This document shows, one piece after another, positions 35,464-44,161 of a stretch of 64,000 nucleotides of DNA. Positions within the stretch are counted from its first letter, which is position 1. Every line of letters begins with the position of its first letter. A program made the translations under genes and the position numbers. The notes beneath the pieces are model-generated. The model was not told the DNA's origin. It worked only from the letters and a program-made list of their open reading frames with translations, and made no database searches. This DNA comes from Pontibacter ruber (GTDB lineage Bacteria; Bacteroidota; Bacteroidia; Cytophagales; Hymenobacteraceae): the NCBI RefSeq assembly GCF_023630205.1, contig NZ_JALPRR010000001.1, positions 310,001 to 374,000 of the forward strand, read 5' to 3'.

Positions 35464-35553
35464 GAGTTCTGAGTCTCGAGTGCTGAGTTATGAGTTTTTT
35501 GCTAATTAAAGTATATTTTAAACTCATGACTCGAGACTCAGGACTCAGCACTC
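35464..35553. repeat. Inverted pair of GAGTNNN heptad arrays between convergent genes
   Basis: Five perfect-register heptads GAGTNNN run at 35464-35498, starting one base after the yciO-like stop. On the other side NNNACTC heptads run at 35526-35553 (partial unit from 35520). Spacing allows a hairpin with a 21-base loop. The right array continues into the acyltransferase coding end and supplies its stop codon (35538-35540). Confidence 0.8.
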
Positions 35554-36461
35554 GTAATTGTCGCTTCGCGGCGATGTTTCCAACGCTTGTGGGTCCAGAG
35601 GTAGTCGGCTGGCGCGCGGCGAATGGCAGCTTCCAACTTTTGGGCGAAGGCAACTGTTATTGGATATTCGGTACCAGTATCCGGTAATGGGCTGCCATCT
35701 GAAATTACTTCAAAAGCAAGCCTGTAATAGCCTCTTTTAACACGGTAAACATCCAAAAACAGCACCGGGTAATTAAACTTACGTGCCAGCTTTTCGGCGC
35801 CTACATAAAAAGGAGTGTCCTGATTCAAAAAGGTGGTCCAGAAGGTGATCTCACTTCGGAGTGGTGTCTGGTCAGAGAGCATGGCAACTACACGGGGTTT
35901 GTTTCGGTTGGCTGCAAAGTCACGCAACGTGTCTTTCATCTTTATCAGGCGAGCCCCCATGCGGCTGCGCAAGTACAGCATAAACTCCTCGAAGAAAGCA
36001 TTGTTCAGAGGTTTGTAAACTCCTTCTGCCGGAAAATCAAACTGCACTGCCCCTGCTGAAAGTATCCACTCCCAGTTACCCGAGTGCGAGCCCATGGTTA
36101 TAACAGGCTTGCCTTGTTGCACAAAGTCATCCAGCACTTCCTGGTTAGCAAAAACAAGCCGGCGCTTTAGCTCTTCTCTGCTTATGGTTACCAACTTCAG
36201 AATTTCCACAATCACATCTGTCAGCTGGTGGTAAAAGTCTTTCGCTATCTGGTGTATTTCCTGTTCGTTTTTCTCCGGGAAAGAATTGCGCAGGTTTTGC
36301 ATCGTTACTTTTTTACGGTAGCCGATCCCATAGTATATGATCAGGAATAAAAATTCGGAGAGCACGTATAGTACACGCAGTGGCAACAAAGACAAACCTT
36401 TGAGCAGCAGCCAAAGCGGGTAATACAACAGAGGGATGTTTATACTTTTCTTCATCTGCAC
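35538..36461 (-). CDS. Lipid A biosynthesis-type lysophospholipid acyltransferase (LpxL/HtrB family)
   Basis: This 307-residue membrane-associated acyltransferase has an N-terminal hydrophobic helix (about 9-45). The catalytic HxxxxE motif is in GSHSGNWEW. The later FLNQDTPFYVGAEKLARKFNYPVLFLDVYRV segment is typical of the LpxL/LpxM family, which adds secondary acyl chains to lipid A; the Bacteroidota enzyme may act once. The ATG at 36459-36461 or the ATG two codons later is the start. The last codons (about TSAES) and the stop lie inside a heptad array, so the C-terminus is partly repeat-derived. Confidence 0.9.
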   Translation of the reverse strand: MQMKKSINIPLLYYPLWLLLKGLSLLPLRVLYVLSEFLFLIIYYGIGYRKKVTMQNLRNSFPEKNEQEIHQIAKDFYHQLTDVIVEILKLVTISREELKRRLVFANQEVLDDFVQQGKPVITMGSHSGNWEWILSAGAVQFDFPAEGVYKPLNNAFFEEFMLYLRSRMGARLIKMKDTLRDFAANRNKPRVVAMLSDQTPLRSEITFWTTFLNQDTPFYVGAEKLARKFNYPVLFLDVYRVKRGYYRLAFEVISDGSPLPDTGTEYPITVAFAQKLEAAIRRAPADYLWTHKRWKHRREATITSAES

Positions 36462-36490
36462 AAGAGCAGTTGCAAAGGTACAACCTAATA

Positions 36491-36718
36491 GAATTAGAAA
36501 TTATGAATTATGAATTAGAAATTGAGCCAGGTAGTCCCGCATATATATTTTAGACTTACAACGAAGCTTACAACACATAGCAGCAGCACCCATCGTAGCA
36601 ATAAAATAGCGTGAAATCTTTTTCATTTAAACTATTTAGATTTTATTAGCAAAAGGAACATCTGCAGCCAAAGCATTCCGGTATGGCTACTTCCATTCAT
36701 AATTTCTAATTCATAATT
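36491..36718. repeat. Inverted heptad arrays with an 18-bp perfect match
   Basis: Heptads of the types GAATTAG/AAATTAT run at 36491-36525. Their reverse complement runs at 36693-36718. A perfect 18-bp inverted repeat lies at 36491-36508 and 36695-36712. About 186 bases lie between. The interior has no well-supported gene (a 41-codon minus-strand frame at 36501-36626 is dubious). It fills the divergent gap between the acyltransferase and WbqC genes. Confidence 0.7.
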
Positions 36719-36726
36719 AACCAAGC

Positions 36727-37332
36727 TTGATCCTTCTTACCGAAACAATGTATAACCCACCGTTGCAGTACTTCCGGCACGCGCTGCAGGCCGATAGTAT
36801 ACTGGTGGAGCAACACGAAAACTACGTAAAGCAGAGCTACCGCAACCGGTGCCAGGTACTGACCGCGCACGGGGTTATGCCGCTGAGCATACCGGTGCTC
36901 CGGGGCAACAGCAAAGACAAGACGCATATTACCGAAATTGAGATCGACTACAGCCAGAAATGGCACAACGTACACTGGCGCACGATACAGGCTGCCTACG
37001 GGCGGGCACCTTATTTTGAATTTTATAGCGACTATATCCGCGATGTGTATGAACAGCAGCCAAAATATTTGTTCGACCTGAACGTTAGCCTGTTACGACT
37101 TTACCTGAAGTTCCTGAAGCTGAATAAACCCCTTGAGTTCACCACATCTTATAAAGAAACGACTGCCGAAAATGTCCTGGACCTGAGAAATAAGGTACAT
37201 CCTAAAATCATTCCTGACATTTTGCACGTAAAACCCTATACTCAAGTGTTTGGCAAACAATTTGTACAAGAGCTAAGTATAATTGACTTGTTGTTTACAC
37301 AGGGACCTGAGTCGCTTTCGTATTTACAGTAA
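36727..37332 (+). CDS. WbqC-like family protein
   Basis: This 201-residue protein begins at a TTG at 36727. The resulting N-terminus, ILLTETMYNPPLQYFRHA, is the conserved start of the WbqC family, so the TTG is preferred; the next ATG would remove it. KQSYRNRCQV and WRTIQAAYGRAPYFEFY are other conserved segments. WbqC-like proteins are found with surface polysaccharide and glycosylation genes, with unproved enzymatic function. It is the first gene of a divergent pair; clpC lies 117 bases downstream. Confidence 0.85.
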   Translation: MILLTETMYNPPLQYFRHALQADSILVEQHENYVKQSYRNRCQVLTAHGVMPLSIPVLRGNSKDKTHITEIEIDYSQKWHNVHWRTIQAAYGRAPYFEFYSDYIRDVYEQQPKYLFDLNVSLLRLYLKFLKLNKPLEFTTSYKETTAENVLDLRNKVHPKIIPDILHVKPYTQVFGKQFVQELSIIDLLFTQGPESLSYLQ

Positions 37333-37449
37333 GGCTGCTGCTGCACGTTTGAACAATTGTATTACACAGCGTGTTTTAAAATCAAGGCATCTCCTGTTTG
37401 CCTCAACCAATTATCAAACTTTGACTTTTTTTAGATTTATAGAGTATAC

Positions 37450-40044
37450 ATGGAAGCTAAATTCTCAAACCGAGTGAAGGAGGTAATCTCGCTCAGCCGT
37501 GAGGAAGCTATCCGACTTGGTCATGATTACATCGGTACCGAACACCTGGTGCTGGGCATGATCCGGGAAGGAGAAGGTACCGCCATTGCCCTGCTCAAAA
37601 AGCTGGGTGTTTCGATAGATGAATTAAAGTACGCTTTAGAACAAGCTACACGCAATACAGCTACGCAGAACAATAATATTACTGGCAGTATCCCGCTTAC
37701 CAAGCAAACGGAGAAGGTGCTGAAGATCACTTACCTGGAGGCAAAGATCTTCAAGAGTGATATCATTGGCACAGAACACCTCCTATTATCCATCCTGCGG
37801 GATGAAGACAATATTTCTTCACAAATATTAGCCAAATTTAACGTGAACTACGAAGCAATAAGAGACTCTCTGGATTATCATAGCAATAATCCGCTTGCGT
37901 CGTCTGATACGGATGATTCAGATGATTCAGACAAACTGTTTGGCAGCTCGTCCCGTTCCGGCAGCAGCACCAGCAAAAAGCCTGGTGAAAAGTCGCGCAC
38001 TCCGGTGCTTGACAACTTTGGCCGTGACCTGACCAAACTGGCAGAAGAAGACAAGCTGGACCCGATTGTGGGCCGTGAAAAAGAAATTGAGCGTGTGGCC
38101 CAGATCCTGAGCCGTCGCAAGAAAAACAACCCGATCCTGATCGGTGAGCCTGGTGTTGGTAAAACTGCCATTGCCGAAGGTCTTGCCCTGCGCATCATCC
38201 AGAAAAAGGTGAGCCGCGTGCTCTTTAACAAGCGTGTGGTAACCCTGGACCTGGCATCGCTGGTGGCTGGTACCAAGTACCGTGGCCAGTTCGAGGAGCG
38301 TATGAAGGCCGTAATGAACGAGCTGGAAAAATCTCCGGACGTGATCCTGTTCATCGATGAGCTGCACACCATCGTAGGTGCCGGTGGCGCTTCTGGTTCG
38401 CTGGATGCCTCTAACATGTTCAAGCCTGCGCTTGCCCGTGGCGAGATCCAATGCATCGGTGCTACTACACTGGATGAGTACCGCCAGTACATCGAGAAAG
38501 ATGGTGCCCTGGCCCGTCGTTTCCAGGTGGTAATGGTAGATCCGACTACTCCGGAAGAAACGATCGAGATCCTGAACAACATCAAAGACAAGTACCAGGA
38601 TCACCACCACGTAAACTATACTGATAAGGCTATTGAGGCCTGCGTGAAGCTTTCTGATCGTTACATGAGCGACCGCTTCCTGCCAGATAAGGCTATCGAC
38701 GTACTGGATGAAGCGGGTGCGCGTGTGCACATCAACAACATCGTGGTGCCTGAGGATATCCTGAAGTTGGAAGAGCAGATCGAGAACATCAAGGTAGAGA
38801 AAAACCGCGTGGTGAAGAGCCAGAAGTATGAAGAGGCTGCACAACTGCGCGATAAAGAGAAAAAACTCATCGACCAGCTCGATACAGCGAAAAAGAACTG
38901 GGAAGAAGAGACCAAGAAAAAGCGCTACACAGTAAAAGAGGAAAATGTGGCAGAAGTTATTGCCATGATGACAGGCATTCCTGTGAAGCGTATCGCCCAG
39001 AACGAAGGTCAGAAGCTGTTGAACATGGCCGAAGAACTGAGCGGAAAAGTGATTGGTCAGGAAAAAGCCATCAAGCAGCTGGTGAAAGCGATCCAGCGTA
39101 CGCGTGTTGGCCTGAAAGATCCGAAGAAGCCGATTGGTTCGTTCGTGTTCCTGGGCCCAACCGGTGTTGGTAAAACAGAGCTTGCCAAAGTACTGGCTAC
39201 CTACCTGTTCGATAAGGAAGACGCCCTAGTACGTATCGACATGAGTGAGTACATGGAGAAATTCAGCGTATCTCGCTTAGTGGGAGCGCCTCCAGGCTAT
39301 GTAGGTTACGAAGAAGGTGGTCAGCTGACCGAGAAGATCCGCCGCAAGCCATACTCTGTGGTGTTGCTCGACGAGATCGAGAAAGCGCACCCGGATGTAT
39401 ACAACCTGCTGCTGCAGGTGCTGGACGATGGTATTCTGACAGACGGATTAGGCCGCAAGGTTGACTTCCGTAACACGATCATCATCATGACGTCTAACAT
39501 CGGTGCCCGCGACCTGCAGGACTTTGGTGCCGGTATCGGTTTCATGTCGAAGACACGCGCCGAGAACGTGGACGATATCATGAAAGGAACCATTGCCAGT
39601 GCGCTGAAGAAAACGTTCTCGCCTGAGTTCCTGAACCGTCTGGACGACGTGATCGTGTTCAACTCACTTAACCGTGAGGACATGCACAAGATCATCGAGA
39701 TCTCGCTCAGCAAGCTGTTCAAGCGTATTGAAACACTTGGTTACAAGATCGAGCTGACAGACAAGGCGAAGGACTTTGTTGCCGAGAAAGGGTATGATCC
39801 GAAGTATGGCGCCCGTCCGCTGAACCGCGCTATTCAGAAGTATATCGAAGATCCGATTGCGGAAGAGATACTGAAAGCCGAAGTAGCGCAAGGCGATACC
39901 CTGCAGGTTGACTACGAGGAAGGAAAAGAGCAACTGACCTTCGCTTCCAAGAAGAGCAACGGCAAGAAAGGCAAAACCTCTGCCTCTGACGAGGAAGAGA
40001 CAGAGCCTACCAAGTCGTCGGATTCTGACAAAACGAAAGAATAA
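37450..40044 (+). CDS. clpC: ATP-dependent Clp protease ATP-binding subunit ClpC
   Basis: This 864-residue AAA+ unfoldase feeds proteins to ClpP or disaggregates them. Two N-terminal Clp repeats lie at about 3-145 ([29 protein letters not shown]). The first AAA module has GEPGVGKTA with Lys238 and Walker [15 protein letters not shown]-like coiled region (about 450-495) follows, then the second module GPTGVGKTE with Lys575 and [10 protein letters not shown]. The Asp/Ser-rich stretch at about 155-185 and the Ser/Lys tail are linkers. The ClpC-type middle domain distinguishes it from ClpA/ClpB. A strong terminator follows. Confidence 0.95.
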   Translation: MEAKFSNRVKEVISLSREEAIRLGHDYIGTEHLVLGMIREGEGTAIALLKKLGVSIDELKYALEQATRNTATQNNNITGSIPLTKQTEKVLKITYLEAKIFKSDIIGTEHLLLSILRDEDNISSQILAKFNVNYEAIRDSLDYHSNNPLASSDTDDSDDSDKLFGSSSRSGSSTSKKPGEKSRTPVLDNFGRDLTKLAEEDKLDPIVGREKEIERVAQILSRRKKNNPILIGEPGVGKTAIAEGLALRIIQKKVSRVLFNKRVVTLDLASLVAGTKYRGQFEERMKAVMNELEKSPDVILFIDELHTIVGAGGASGSLDASNMFKPALARGEIQCIGATTLDEYRQYIEKDGALARRFQVVMVDPTTPEETIEILNNIKDKYQDHHHVNYTDKAIEACVKLSDRYMSDRFLPDKAIDVLDEAGARVHINNIVVPEDILKLEEQIENIKVEKNRVVKSQKYEEAAQLRDKEKKLIDQLDTAKKNWEEETKKKRYTVKEENVAEVIAMMTGIPVKRIAQNEGQKLLNMAEELSGKVIGQEKAIKQLVKAIQRTRVGLKDPKKPIGSFVFLGPTGVGKTELAKVLATYLFDKEDALVRIDMSEYMEKFSVSRLVGAPPGYVGYEEGGQLTEKIRRKPYSVVLLDEIEKAHPDVYNLLLQVLDDGILTDGLGRKVDFRNTIIIMTSNIGARDLQDFGAGIGFMSKTRAENVDDIMKGTIASALKKTFSPEFLNRLDDVIVFNSLNREDMHKIIEISLSKLFKRIETLGYKIELTDKAKDFVAEKGYDPKYGARPLNRAIQKYIEDPIAEEILKAEVAQGDTLQVDYEEGKEQLTFASKKSNGKKGKTSASDEEETEPTKSSDSDKTKE

Positions 40045-40060
40045 CTTGTTCTAAGTATAA

Positions 40061-40098
40061 AAATAAGGGCTGCCCTGACCGGGGCAGCCCTTATTTTT
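40061..40098 (+). terminator. Terminator of clpC
   Basis: A perfect 15-bp stem (40061-40075 with 40082-40096) has a 6-base loop and is followed by TTT. The AAGTATA word lies 5' of the stem and its complement TATACTT 3' of it. Confidence 0.88.
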
Positions 40099-40238
40099 TG
40101 CTGGTTTTATACTTGTACCCCAACAGCCTGCTTGCACATATCTAAAAAATAATACATTCATAAAGGATTTCGCCGCATAGTTTTTAAATTTGAAAACAAA
40201 TCATTTTGATCTACACACGACTGTAATACAAAGTATAC

Positions 40239-41798
40239 ATGGCAGGAGAAATCAGACAAAGCCAGATCGCAACGCTGGAGCGCAAAAACGCAGAAGCGCT
40301 GCTGGGCGGCGGGCAAGACAGAATAGAAGCTCAGCACCAGAAAGGTAAGTTAACTGCACGCGAGCGCATCCACCTTTTAATGGACGAGGATTCTTTTGAG
40401 GAGATCGGTAAGTTTGTGATGCATCGCTCCAAAGACTTCGGTCTGGACAAGCAGTATTACCTGGGCGATGGCGTGGTAACTGGCTATGGTACCATCAATG
40501 GCCGTTTGGTCTATGTTTTCTCACAGGACTTCACTGTACTGGGAGGTTCTCTTTCTGAAACACATGCCGAAAAGATCGTGAAGATCATGGAGCTAGCCAT
40601 GAAGAACGGGGCTCCGGTTATTGGTCTGAACGACTCGGGCGGTGCCCGCATCCAGGAAGGTGTGGTATCGCTAGGTGGCTATGCCGATATTTTCTATCGT
40701 AACACACTGGCTTCCGGCGTTATCCCGCAGATCTCTGCTATAATGGGGCCATGCGCGGGCGGTGCCGTATACTCTCCGGCCATCACCGACTTTATCATGA
40801 TGGTGGAAAACACCTCTTACATGTTTGTGACAGGCCCGAACGTGGTGAAGACCGTTACACATGAGAACGTTACGTCGGAAGAACTGGGTGGTGCCAGCAC
40901 GCACAGCACCAAGAGCGGTGTTACCCACTTCTCCTGCGCCAACGAGGTTGAATGTATCAACTACATCAAAACACTGTTGAGCTACATCCCGCAGAATTGC
41001 GAGGAGTTGCCTCCATCCCTGCCCTACCAGCCGGCTGCCGACGAAACACGCGAAGTGCTGAACACCATTGTACCGGAAAACCCGAACCAACCCTACGACA
41101 TCCGTGAGGTGATAGAGGGCATCATCGATACAGATTCTTTCTTTGAGGTGCACAAGAACTTCGGGGAGAACATTGTGGTAGGTTTTGCCCGCTTGGGTGG
41201 CCGCAGCATTGGCATTGTGGGCAACCAGCCTGCCGTACTTGCCGGTGTACTGGATATAAACGCCAGCACCAAGGCTGCCCGCTTCGTACGTTTCTGCGAC
41301 AGCTTTAACGTACCATTGCTTGTGCTGGAAGATGTGCCGGGCTTTTTGCCAGGTACCGACCAGGAGTGGCGTGGCATCATTACCAACGGTGCCAAACTGC
41401 TGTATGCTTTCTGCGAGGCTACTGTGCCACGTATTACGGTTATTACGCGCAAGGCATATGGTGGCGCTTACGACGTGATGAACTCCAAGCACATTGGTGC
41501 CGACATGAACTATGCCTGGCCAACTGCCGAGATCGCCGTAATGGGTGCGCAGGGCGCTGCCGAGATCATTTTCAAGCGTGAAATCGCGATGGCCGAAGAT
41601 CCGGAAGCAAAGCTTTCAGAGAAGGTGCAGGAGTATAAAGAGAAGTTTGCTACACCTTACCGCGCCGCACACCGTGGCTTTATTGATGAGGTGATCATGC
41701 CATCTGAAACACGCGCCAAGCTGATCAAGGCGTTCAAGATGCTGGAAAATAAGGCAGTACAACTGCCACGCAAGAAGCACGGCAATATTCCGTTGTAA
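40239..41798 (+). CDS. Acyl-CoA carboxylase beta (carboxyltransferase) subunit, propionyl-CoA type
   Basis: This 519-residue protein is the carboxyltransferase subunit of a biotin-dependent acyl-CoA carboxylase, most like PccB/Mmd[21 protein letters not shown] is the typical start. The oxyanion-hole regions [22 protein letters not shown] and [23 protein letters not shown] are intact. It uses carboxybiotin and propionyl-CoA to make methylmalonyl-CoA, or may belong to a decarboxylase. The alpha and biotin subunits are not in this window. Its stop codon is in a heptad array. Confidence 0.92.
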   Translation: MAGEIRQSQIATLERKNAEALLGGGQDRIEAQHQKGKLTARERIHLLMDEDSFEEIGKFVMHRSKDFGLDKQYYLGDGVVTGYGTINGRLVYVFSQDFTVLGGSLSETHAEKIVKIMELAMKNGAPVIGLNDSGGARIQEGVVSLGGYADIFYRNTLASGVIPQISAIMGPCAGGAVYSPAITDFIMMVENTSYMFVTGPNVVKTVTHENVTSEELGGASTHSTKSGVTHFSCANEVECINYIKTLLSYIPQNCEELPPSLPYQPAADETREVLNTIVPENPNQPYDIREVIEGIIDTDSFFEVHKNFGENIVVGFARLGGRSIGIVGNQPAVLAGVLDINASTKAARFVRFCDSFNVPLLVLEDVPGFLPGTDQEWRGIITNGAKLLYAFCEATVPRITVITRKAYGGAYDVMNSKHIGADMNYAWPTAEIAVMGAQGAAEIIFKREIAMAEDPEAKLSEKVQEYKEKFATPYRAAHRGFIDEVIMPSETRAKLIKAFKMLENKAVQLPRKKHGNIPL

Positions 41799-41830
41799 CA
41801 GTAAACAGTAAGCATTTAACAGTGAGCAAG
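41796..41830. repeat. Heptad tandem array at the carboxylase stop codon
   Basis: Heptads like TAACAGT lie at 41796-41802, 41803-41809, 41810-41816, 41817-41823 and 41824-41830. The TAA stop of the carboxylase gene is in the first unit. A possible degenerate inverted partner is GTTAACTGAC at 41891-41900. Confidence 0.6.
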
Positions 41831-41904
41831 GCGCTGTTAAACAAACCTTGCTTTGACCCGTTATCATGTGATAACTTTTTATTGGTAATTGTTAACTGAC
41901 ATTG

Positions 41905-42975
41905 ATGAGACAAGAATCTTTTGAATTCCTGCAGAAATACCTGAACAACTCCTCTCCTACCGGCTTTGAGGTAGAAGGCCAGAAAATGTGGCTGGAGTAT
42001 GTAAAGCCATACATCGACGATTATTTTGTAGACACTTACGGCACTGTAGTAGGCGTAATTAACCCGGAGGCAGAATACAAAGTTGTGATCGAGGCGCATG
42101 CCGATGAGATCTCCTGGTTTGTAAATTACATTACCCCGGAAGGCTACATTTACCTGAAGCGTAATGGCGGCTCTGATGCCCTGATTGCACCCTCCAAGCG
42201 TGTGAACATTTATACTTCAAAGGGTATTGTGAAAGCGGTATTTGGCTGGCCGGCCATCCACGTGCGCAAAGTAGAGAACGACAAAGCCCCTACCATAGAA
42301 ACCGTATTCCTGGATTGCGGCGCCAGCAGCCGCGACGAAGTGGAAGAAATGGGCATACACGTAGGTTGTGTGGCTACTTTCGAGGACGAGTTCACGGTAA
42401 TGAACAACAAGTTCTATGTAGGCCGCGCCCTTGATAACCGTATCGGTGGCTTCATGATTGCCGAAGTGGCCCGCATGATCCACGAGCGAAAACACAATTT
42501 ACCGTTCGGCCTTTACGTTGTAAATGCTGTGCAGGAAGAGATCGGTCTGCGCGGTGCTGAAATGATCGCGCATCGCATCAAACCGGATGTAGCCATCATA
42601 ACTGACGTAACGCATGACACGCAATCGCCGATGTATGACAAAAAGAACAGCGGCGACATTCACTGTGGCAAAGGCCCGGTGATCGCTTATGGTCCGGCAG
42701 TTCAAAACAACGTGCGCGACCTGATCATCAATACCGCTAAAGAAAAGGATATTCCGTTCCAGCGCTCGGCTGTTTCGCGTGCCACTGGCACCGACACCGA
42801 TGCCTTTGCCTACTCGAATGCAGGTGTGGCTTCTGCCCTGATCTCGCTTCCGCTGAAATACATGCACACCACCGTGGAAACCGTGCACAAGGATGACGTG
42901 GAGAACGTAACCAAACTGATTTACGAAACACTGCTTAAGATCGAAGACAAGCAGGACTTCCGTTACCTGAAATAA
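41905..42975 (+). CDS. M42 family metallopeptidase (glutamyl-aminopeptidase/FrvX-like)
   Basis: I start at the ATG at 41905, preceded in frame by a TTG. The 356-residue enzyme belongs to the di-zinc M42 aminopeptidase family. Metal ligand and catalytic regions are visible: EAHADEISWFVN (first His/Asp), GRALDNRIGG, VVNAVQEEIGLRGA with the catalytic Glu pair, ITDVTHD, and the final HTTVETVHKDDVENV. These proteins form large tetrahedral complexes and trim short peptides. A hairpin terminator follows 21 bases after the stop. Confidence 0.93.
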   Translation: MRQESFEFLQKYLNNSSPTGFEVEGQKMWLEYVKPYIDDYFVDTYGTVVGVINPEAEYKVVIEAHADEISWFVNYITPEGYIYLKRNGGSDALIAPSKRVNIYTSKGIVKAVFGWPAIHVRKVENDKAPTIETVFLDCGASSRDEVEEMGIHVGCVATFEDEFTVMNNKFYVGRALDNRIGGFMIAEVARMIHERKHNLPFGLYVVNAVQEEIGLRGAEMIAHRIKPDVAIITDVTHDTQSPMYDKKNSGDIHCGKGPVIAYGPAVQNNVRDLIINTAKEKDIPFQRSAVSRATGTDTDAFAYSNAGVASALISLPLKYMHTTVETVHKDDVENVTKLIYETLLKIEDKQDFRYLK

Positions 42976-42996
42976 GATTTCACTTTTAGCCAGGTG

Positions 42997-43035
42997 AAAA
43001 ACCTCACAGCGTCTTCTGTACCTGTGAGGTTTTTG
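42997..43035 (+). terminator. Terminator of the M42 peptidase gene
   Basis: A 13-bp stem (42997-43009 with 43022-43034) is rich in A on the left and T on the right. The following gene's start is placed after it, at 43071. Confidence 0.85.
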
Positions 43036-43070
43036 TTTTAATGGCCTGTGCAAATTCCTTATTTTTGAAC

Positions 43071-43895
43071 ATGAGCTTCCCCAAAACCTTCACCGACCAG
43101 ATGGGTCACCAGATCATGCTGCAGCAAAGCCCGCAGCGCATAGTATCATTGGTGCCATCGCAAACTGAGCTGCTCTTCGATCTGGGTCTGGGAGATCGTG
43201 TGGTGGGTTTGACCAAATTCTGCATTCACCCTAAGGAGCAGGTTAAACAGAAAACGATCATTGGCGGCACCAAAAATTTCAAATTTGAGGTGATAGATCA
43301 GCTACAGCCGGATCTGATCATCGGCAATAAGGAGGAAAACTATAAGGAAGGCATAGAGCAACTGCAGGCTAAGTATAGGGTATGGATGAGCGATATTTAT
43401 ACTTTGGAGGATGCTTTGGAGATGATGCAACAGGTAGGCCTATTGACCGGCACTGAAGCAAAAGCAGTGGCGCTTGTACAAAGTATAAAATCCGGTTTTG
43501 AGCAACTACAGCCGGTGCAGCCAAGTATAGCTACCGCCTACTTTATCTGGCGCAAGCCTTACATGGCCGTAGGCAGCCACAACATCATCGATCACATGCT
43601 GCAGCGCTGTGGCTTTGCCAATGTGTTTGCCCATACCGCCCGCTACCCGGAAGTATCGCCGGAGCAGTTGCAGCATGCTAATCCGCAGCTTATACTTTTG
43701 TCATCGGAGCCTTACCCCTTTAAAAAGAAAAATATTGCCGAATTCCGGGAGTTATGCCCGCAGGCAAGTATAAAAGTGGTGGATGGCGAGATGTTCAGTT
43801 GGTACGGCAGCAGGTTGTTACAGGCGCCAAAGTACCTGGAACAGCTTATAGAGGAGGTAAAGCAGGAACGAATGTATAGTATAGCTGGCAAATAA
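43071..43895 (+). CDS. Helical-backbone metal receptor (BtuF/FhuD-like), no signal peptide
   Basis: The ATG at 43071 (MSFPKTFTDQMGHQI) gives 274 residues; the upstream in-frame ATG at 43041 directly follows the terminator and is less likely. The fold is that of class III substrate-binding proteins: QRIVSLVPSQTELLFDLGLGDRVVGLTKFC, FEVIDQLQPDLIIGNKEENY, and LILLSSEPYPFKKKNIAEF. These bind cobalamin, haem or siderophores in the periplasm. Neither start gives a signal peptide or lipobox, and no ABC permease is nearby. It may be cytoplasmic with a different role, or an orphan. Confidence 0.8.
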   Translation: MSFPKTFTDQMGHQIMLQQSPQRIVSLVPSQTELLFDLGLGDRVVGLTKFCIHPKEQVKQKTIIGGTKNFKFEVIDQLQPDLIIGNKEENYKEGIEQLQAKYRVWMSDIYTLEDALEMMQQVGLLTGTEAKAVALVQSIKSGFEQLQPVQPSIATAYFIWRKPYMAVGSHNIIDHMLQRCGFANVFAHTARYPEVSPEQLQHANPQLILLSSEPYPFKKKNIAEFRELCPQASIKVVDGEMFSWYGSRLLQAPKYLEQLIEEVKQERMYSIAGK

Positions 43896-43898
43896 TGC

Positions 43899-44113
43899 CG
43901 CAGGTTTAGCGGCAGCGTAACTTGTGGCTACTATGGCAGCAGTTTGCAACTGCTTTGCTTCGGAGAAGCAAAGGCTGCGGAGACTAAAGTTATACTTTGG
44001 GTAACAAATTCGGAAGTATACATATGCAAACGTATACTTTTCTGCTATCGCAGAAAGCAAGTTCCAAACTTGCCTCATACTCCGTCACAAGTTACGCTGC
44101 CGCTAAACTTGCG
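43899..44113. mobile_element. Structured palindromic element, MITE- or REP-like candidate
   Basis: This element of about 215 bp lies between convergent genes. The outer 28-bp inverted repeat (43899-43926 with 44086-44113, one mismatch; 22 bp perfect at 43905-43926/44086-44107) encloses five hairpins: 43939-43953, 43953-43973, 44014-44039, 44039-44056 and 44057-44073. It begins 3 bases after the receptor gene's stop. No open frame of note is inside. It may be a miniature transposable element, a BIME-like cluster or a structured RNA. It is not tied to any family I can name. Confidence 0.55.
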
Positions 44114-44133
44114 ACATGTTGAGTTTAAAGAAA

Positions 44134-44161
44134 TGTAATTCATAATTATTCATTCGTAATT
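44134..44161. repeat. Heptad tandem array at the aroA stop codon
   Basis: Heptads of the type NNTAATT lie at 44134-44140, 44141-44147, 44148-44154 (divergent unit) and 44155-44161. The array spans the aroA stop (TAA on the minus strand, 44146-44148) and its last codons. Confidence 0.6.

Noticed and set aside
36501-36626. 41-codon minus-strand frame starting MKKISRYFIATMGAAAMCC
   Set aside because: It ends inside a heptad repeat, has no convincing promoter or family match, and could arise by chance; left out as a gene.
40671-41492. 273-codon antisense frame in the carboxylase gene
   Set aside because: Shadow frame; the sense strand encodes a complete carboxyltransferase.
42976-43070. Cobalamin riboswitch before the BtuF-like gene
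   Set aside because: Only a terminator fits in the space; no B12-box sequence is seen.
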